Translations under genes and position numbers: made by a program
DNA from: CAZICM01 sp964537685
GTDB taxonomy: Bacteria; Myxococcota_A; Polyangia; Polyangiales; Polyangiaceae
Assembly: GCA_964537685.1 (NCBI GenBank)
Contig: CAZICM010000103.1
Span: forward strand, 1-17,938
DNA length: 17,938 bases
Reading direction: 5' to 3'
In this document: positions 14,278 to 17,938 of the stretch, one piece after another
Numbering within the stretch: the first letter of the stretch is position 1
How the letters are laid out: the number at the start of each line of letters is the position of its first letter
The notes under the pieces: model-generated
What the model was told of the DNA's origin: nothing
The model's input: only the letters and a program-made list of their open reading frames with translations
Database searches by the model: none

Positions 14278-15963
14278 TTAGAAACTTAACTCCCGCGCGC
14301 CCACCGGTGCTTCAAAGCAAACAGGGCGCGCGGGACTTTTTTTGTCCCTTTCATTCCAATGCCCAACCAAAGCCTCGGCCGTTTTGGTATCGTTGGCGCG
14401 GGCCCCCACATAGCGCTGGCTCTTATGGCTAAAATCCAAAGCTTTAATTTTGGCCTTGGCGCCAAAGTCTTTTAAGATCGATTGGGTTTGAGGAAATTTA
14501 AAATCCTTGGGCGTCACGCTGGATACCGCAAAAAAGACCACAAAAGGCGTTGGACAGCCGGCTTCCGTTCCCAGCATGGGAGCAAATACCGATAACAATT
14601 TTTGATGGGTTTCCAGCGCATCGGCCGAACTCTTGGGCGCCGCGCCCGCCGATGCCTGCGCCGAGGGAGCCGGAACTTCTTCAGGAGGAAGCTCCGAGGG
14701 AGGCGTCCAGCCCACATCCTCGGGCGTTTGAAGGATATCCGGCCTGGTCGATAATAAAATACCCGCCTCCCGGTATTCCACCGCAATATAAACGGTATCC
14801 CTGCTCTGCCCAAATAAACCCAGCGGCCTCTTTAAATGTATAGGCCCAGGCGCCTTGGCCTTGCTGAATACGCTCCGGCCATCATAGCGATAAAGCGAAC
14901 CCCGCCCATGAATAAACAGCGTTCCATCCGCCGCCATATGCGCTTCTTCAATCCGATCCACCGGAAGCGCTATCTCCCGCGACCCATCTTTTGACAGCTC
15001 CGCCAAAAACGCCCGCTCATCATAATTGGCCAATACATACGCCGTCGGTTCCGCAGCAAAAATCCATACCCGCTGAGGCTCGCCCGCCGGAGCGGGTAAA
15101 GGCACAATACGGCTATTTACAAGGGCTTGGCCATCACCGCCGTCTTTGTCCCAACGCTCCACGGCCAGCTTATCCCCGCTATCCCGGTCCACACCCGCCA
15201 AGAACACATCCCCTTCCTTGAGCGTGGCCATCGCCATACCGCGCAACCGAACCTCGGCCTTCTGACCCGCCGCCTGCTTCGGCAGTTCCGCCAGCTTTCC
15301 TTTGGCCGGGATAGCAAGTTTAAATACGCCGGGCTGAATATAAGCCAGCGTGCGGTGCGCCCCCCAAGGCGCCGCCGCTATAGGAAAATCCTTGATACGC
15401 CCAAAATGACCATAGAGCCGCTGATATTGAAAACGGGCATCGATAGGATATCCCGCCCGGGGCGCCACCCATCCGGTATTGGTCTTGGCGTCCACCCATA
15501 AATCACCAGGAAAGCGGCCCATCACACTCACTGGGATGATCCAATTCACATCTGTAGGCTCATTGCGGTAATCATTGCCCTTAAAATCATAGGCAAAATC
15601 TTTAACAGCCAAAAGCGCTCCGCCTTCGAGATACCAAAAGAAAGGCGTTACGACCATCACCCCGCCCACCGCAAACACCCGCATCATATCCTGAAGCGCT
15701 TCGGGTTTCGCGGGATTGCCAAGCACCAGCGTTAACGCAAGCTCGTGTTCGCTTACGGTCAGTGTAGGCTTGCCTTCGGGCACCACAGGGCCTGGCATTG
15801 CCGAATCGGCGGGAACCAACGGGCTGGATGCCGAGGGCCGCGCTTGAACCGAAGACGAAACAGGAGCCACCGCCGGAAGATCGCCTTCGCTTTTGCCTTT
15901 TCCACACGCCGAAAGCCAAAGCAAAGCCAAGCCCGCGCGGACCAACACGGAACGGATACGCAT
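14278..15963 (-). CDS. Hypothetical large lipoprotein, probable beta-propeller-like
   Basis: 561 residues that I do not recognise. The signal peptide ends in lipobox LSA-C20, followed by a Ser/Pro/Ala-rich linker to about residue 65. The middle (about 70-400) has repeated short strands ending in turn-like phrases such as DGTLFIHGRGSLYRYDG and DVFLAGVDRDSGDKLAVERW, which suggests a WD/Kelch-like propeller reading out values; this is inference. A second Pro/Ala/Ser linker at about 420-450 (PPEEVPAPSAQASAGAAP) leads to a C-terminal domain of about 110 residues with two Cys (GCPTPF and PVCFEAP) that could form a disulfide. The ATG at 15963 is directly before the signal peptide; no strong Shine-Dalgarno is seen. 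The gene converges with the OmpA-type gene with 19 bp between them, and its 3' end contains that gene's terminator. It diverges from the gene at 16044. Confidence 0.8.
   Translation of the reverse strand: MRIRSVLVRAGLALLWLSACGKGKSEGDLPAVAPVSSSVQARPSASSPLVPADSAMPGPVVPEGKPTLTVSEHELALTLVLGNPAKPEALQDMMRVFAVGGVMVVTPFFWYLEGGALLAVKDFAYDFKGNDYRNEPTDVNWIIPVSVMGRFPGDLWVDAKTNTGWVAPRAGYPIDARFQYQRLYGHFGRIKDFPIAAAPWGAHRTLAYIQPGVFKLAIPAKGKLAELPKQAAGQKAEVRLRGMAMATLKEGDVFLAGVDRDSGDKLAVERWDKDGGDGQALVNSRIVPLPAPAGEPQRVWIFAAEPTAYVLANYDERAFLAELSKDGSREIALPVDRIEEAHMAADGTLFIHGRGSLYRYDGRSVFSKAKAPGPIHLKRPLGLFGQSRDTVYIAVEYREAGILLSTRPDILQTPEDVGWTPPSELPPEEVPAPSAQASAGAAPKSSADALETHQKLLSVFAPMLGTEAGCPTPFVVFFAVSSVTPKDFKFPQTQSILKDFGAKAKIKALDFSHKSQRYVGARANDTKTAEALVGHWNERDKKSPARPVCFEAPVGARELSF
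14292..14343 (+). terminator. Intrinsic terminator of the OmpA-type gene
   Basis: CCCGCGCGCCC at 14292-14302 pairs perfectly with GGGCGCGCGGG at 14324-14334 (11 bp, nearly all G/C). The 21-base loop holds a small nested stem (TGCTT 14308-14312 with AAGCA 14315-14319). The T7 run at 14337-14343 follows. It begins 33 bp after the OmpA-type stop. It lies wholly within the last codons of the convergent lipoprotein gene. Confidence 0.92.
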
Positions 15964-16043
15964 GATGTCTGCCGCTGCATATCACAAATACACAGCCCGC
16001 TTCATCTTTTTGTTGTCAATGGCCTACCCCTTCAATACGCTAT

Positions 16044-16568
16044 ATGGCCAGCGTGAAAACCTCTGAATTCATCACATCACCTTCCTCGATGGTCTTAAGC
16101 GATACCGATCGGGCCTTGGCCGAGCGGCTCCTGTCGCAGCGAAAGAAAATCGGCAGCACCTATGCGCTGATCGTCGGCGGAGCGGGCCTTGCTTTTGTGG
16201 TCAGCCAAATCATCAGTATGCTCGATTGTGCGCCCGAAGACAGGTTTTTGTATGGGCTGGCTATCGTAGCGGGAATTGTCGTAATGGTCTTGATGATCGA
16301 CTATTTTGGTTTCCGGCTGGTCAGGCGGATGGAGGAAGATTTAAAGGCCGGTCTAAAGCACAAGCGCACGGCCCCGCTCACGCATCTAGAGCATCACGAG
16401 AACGCGCACGGCGAAACCATAAGCTGGATTAAATTGGAAGGCGATAAGCAAAAACTCTTGGCCCGGGGGCCGATCTTTGCCGGATACAAAGAAGGCGAGC
16501 GCGTAACCATCGAGTTTCTGCCCCGCTCCAGGCTGGTGTTCAGCGCAAAGAGAGCAGATATTTTTTAA
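16044..16568 (+). CDS. Hypothetical two-TM membrane protein
   Basis: 174 residues, not recognised. Residues 1-38 are polar, with TMs at about 39-60 (TYALIVGGAGLAFVVSQII) and 68-90 (FLYGLAIVAGIVVMVLMIDY). A basic amphipathic stretch (RLVRRMEEDLKAGLKHKR) follows, then a small C-terminal domain (HGETISWIKLEGDKQKLLA ... YKEGERVTIEFLPRSRLVFS) that looks like a small beta-barrel on the cytoplasmic side. The ATG at 16044 lies in TATATGG without a Shine-Dalgarno, so the later ATG at 16089 (residue 16) is an alternative. The gap of 80 bp to the divergent lipoprotein gene must hold both promoters; TTGTCA at 16013-16018 is a possible -35 without a convincing -10. It is followed after 33 bp by a lipoprotein gene on the same strand. 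Confidence 0.72.
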   Translation: MASVKTSEFITSPSSMVLSDTDRALAERLLSQRKKIGSTYALIVGGAGLAFVVSQIISMLDCAPEDRFLYGLAIVAGIVVMVLMIDYFGFRLVRRMEEDLKAGLKHKRTAPLTHLEHHENAHGETISWIKLEGDKQKLLARGPIFAGYKEGERVTIEFLPRSRLVFSAKRADIF

Positions 16569-16601
16569 GAAAACGAGCCGTCCTTTGATGATAAAGCGTC
16601 T

Positions 16602-17588
16602 ATGAACACAATGAGAACCTCCGTGCGAATTTTTGGTCTTTCTTTGGGTGATTGGGCTGCGGCTGTACTGCCTGCCTTTGCGCTTTGCGCGTGCGGAACA
16701 GGAAATGGAGGCCAAGACGGTGTAAAAACACCGGAGGGTGGAAGCGCCAATCCTGTCGAATCCGCGGTTGTTTCGCCTGCGGATAGCCCCTCCGCAAAAG
16801 CGGCGGAAAGCGCGGCGGCTCCCACCGATCCAAAAGCGGGCGAGCGGCGAATGGCGGGCGGTCCAAACGCGGGCAAGAGTGAATCGGCGGGCACGGGAGC
16901 TCCTTTTGCGGGAGACGATCCTGGCAAGGCGGTGGCAATTCCAACCAAACGAGCCTTTTCGCTGGGTCCCGCAGAATCGTGGACCATTGGTTTATATGAA
17001 TTTGTCAAGACCGAAGGCACAAAGAATTATTTTAAAGAGCCCGGTGAAACGACGATATTTGCGATTCCCGGCGCCTATACCAAGCCGGCCGAGCCTGTGA
17101 AAGGTTTAAAGAAAGGCGCGGCCGTATTGATACCCGATGAAGGCGGTATGGCCTGTGCGCGGGTCATTAGCGCTTCGGATACCGAGGTCAAGATATCGAT
17201 GATGACAGGGGACACGGAAAAAGGCGATAAATCCGTGAAGCCCGACGAGGTGCTCGTGCTCGAAGCGAAGCTCGATTTTGGGGCGCGGGTGGCGTATCAG
17301 AGCGATCCTAAAGATAGCAAGTGGCAATTGGGCGGACTGGTCTACAAGGACGACAAAACGGCTTGGCTCGAAGGCGCCACACGGGTGCCGGCGGCTCAAG
17401 TCAAGGCGATGGATGTGGTGAAAATCTATAAAGCGGGCGATAAAGTGTGGGCGGTGCCCACGGGAACGGCTGGTTTTGTGCCGGCCACGGTGGCCAAGGT
17501 GATGTTCGAAGGTCTTTTGTATCAGGTAAAGCTTTCGGACGGCTCGACGAAAAACGCCGATTTTTGTAGTGTAACTTCGCCTCTTTAA
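16602..17588 (+). CDS. Hypothetical lipoprotein with SH3/Tudor-like barrel modules
   Basis: 328 residues. The signal peptide ends in lipobox LCA-C31. Residues 32-115 are an Ala/Gly/Ser/Pro-rich unstructured linker. The folded part contains three similar modules, each opening with a short strand of the type KGAAVLIPDEGG.ACARVIS (near 170), FGARVAYQ...WQLGGLVYKDD (near 225) and AGDKVWAVPTGTAGFVPATV (near 284). The last continues LLYQVKLSDGSTKNADFCSV, a pattern usual for Tudor, agenet or SH3-like barrels that bind a ligand in a shallow pocket. The assignment is by pattern only. The start is ATG 16602 or 16611; both keep the signal peptide. It lies 33 bp after the two-TM gene and is probably co-transcribed, and converges with the glutaredoxin-like gene. 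Confidence 0.75.
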   Translation: MNTMRTSVRIFGLSLGDWAAAVLPAFALCACGTGNGGQDGVKTPEGGSANPVESAVVSPADSPSAKAAESAAAPTDPKAGERRMAGGPNAGKSESAGTGAPFAGDDPGKAVAIPTKRAFSLGPAESWTIGLYEFVKTEGTKNYFKEPGETTIFAIPGAYTKPAEPVKGLKKGAAVLIPDEGGMACARVISASDTEVKISMMTGDTEKGDKSVKPDEVLVLEAKLDFGARVAYQSDPKDSKWQLGGLVYKDDKTAWLEGATRVPAAQVKAMDVVKIYKAGDKVWAVPTGTAGFVPATVAKVMFEGLLYQVKLSDGSTKNADFCSVTSPL

Positions 17589-17595
17589 TCGCTGG

Positions 17596-17938
17596 CTAGG
17601 TTTTTTTTACAATCCCCTTCAGCGCATCCATTTGCGAGGTCCATGAAATAGGGCGCGGTGATGTTCCGGGCTGAGAGCGCTGCAGGCGCCCCGACGGCGG
17701 CCCGGACTCGGTGTTCACCAGCTCGTTCAACCTGCCATGCGAGGCTAAGTTCAATATATGAGCATAGCCTCCTAAATAGATCGAACCCGCCACAACGATT
17801 GGAAACGATACCGCGTTATATCGCCGCGAAAGCTCTTCCTGCTGGGCAGTATCGGTAATTTCCTCGGCGCTAAAGACAAAGCCGCCCTCCTTCAATAGCT
17901 CACACACCCGCCCGCAAAATAAGCATCCGGGGCGGGTG
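17596..17938 (-). CDS. Glutaredoxin-like domain protein, N-terminus cut by window edge
   Basis: Only the C-terminal 114 residues are inside the window; the frame stays open to the right edge, so the gene starts beyond it. The visible part begins TRPGCLFCGRVCELLKEGGF, giving a CxxC redox active site (CLFC), followed by a helix. Then come EEITDTAQQEELSRRYNAVS, the cis-proline strand VSFPIVV, and GGYAHILNLASHGRLNELV, the order found in the glutaredoxin/thioredoxin fold. A tail of about 39 residues (Ser/Pro/Arg-rich, ending GIVKKT) follows the domain. A GTG at 17907 is not a plausible start because it would remove the active site. Likely role: thiol-disulfide exchange or glutathione-dependent reduction in the cytoplasm; partner unknown. 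It is convergent with the lipoprotein gene, 7 bp between stops. Confidence 0.8.
   Translation of the reverse strand, partial: TRPGCLFCGRVCELLKEGGFVFSAEEITDTAQQEELSRRYNAVSFPIVVAGSIYLGGYAHILNLASHGRLNELVNTESGPPSGRLQRSQPGTSPRPISWTSQMDALKGIVKKT

Noticed and set aside
17586..17608. Terminator at the T8 run after the SH3-like lipoprotein gene
   Set aside because: The bases before the T-run do not form a stem longer than three pairs.

Overview
The window looks like chromosomal DNA from a myxobacterium-like (Myxococcota / former deltaproteobacterial) organism. The strongest evidence is the secreted protein at 9347-12196. It has Myxococcus-type cysteine-rich repeats, thrombospondin type 3 (TSP3) calcium-binding repeats and a MYXO-CTERM-like tail (Cys, hydrophobic segment, Arg cluster). 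Also in keeping are several lipoproteins with Ala/Pro/Ser-rich linkers, an OmpA protein with TSP3 repeats, and an RsbR-like STAS protein. By eye GC is only moderately high. No rRNA, tRNA, CRISPR array, insertion sequence or phage gene was seen.

Layout. 1-468 is non-coding and carries a 43-bp tandem repeat array (115-349). 469-3233 is a two-gene unit: a small single-pass membrane protein overlapping (TGATG) a large YfhO/GT-C-like membrane protein. 3256-4395 (minus) is an acyltransferase-3 family membrane protein, convergent with it. 4560-5816 is an MFS transporter preceded by a 10-codon upstream ORF. 5866-6399 is a small membrane-anchored haem-binding (CxxCH) protein. 6496-7398 is a lipoprotein with an HExxH metalloprotease signature. 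7499-8510 is a two-gene STAS module, an RsbR-like protein followed by a SpoIIAA-like protein. 8645-9080 is a small Cys-rich lipoprotein gene that seems broken, followed by about 260 bp without a gene.

The centre of the window is a pair of surface proteins, both with Ca-binding-type DxDxDG repeats: the Cys-rich/TSP3/MYXO-CTERM protein (9347-12196) and an OmpA-like outer-membrane protein with a TSP3 linker and a peptidoglycan-binding domain (12327-14258). They are separated by a long imperfect hairpin. The OmpA gene ends at a strong intrinsic terminator that lies inside the 3' end of the convergent lipoprotein gene (14278-15963, minus). A divergent small two-TM protein (16044-16568) and a lipoprotein with SH3/Tudor-like barrel modules (16602-17588) follow. 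The right edge cuts a minus-strand glutaredoxin-like gene (17596 to beyond 17938).

The common theme is the cell envelope: glycan/polymer modification (YfhO-like, acyltransferase), export (MFS), lipoproteins, and two calcium-binding-type surface proteins. No previously known multi-gene system such as secretion, defence or biosynthesis is complete here. The most distinctive elements are the MYXO-CTERM/OmpA TSP3 pair, the perfect 180-bp internal duplication in the former, the exact 120-bp register of its TSP3 repeats, and the STAS pair without a visible kinase.
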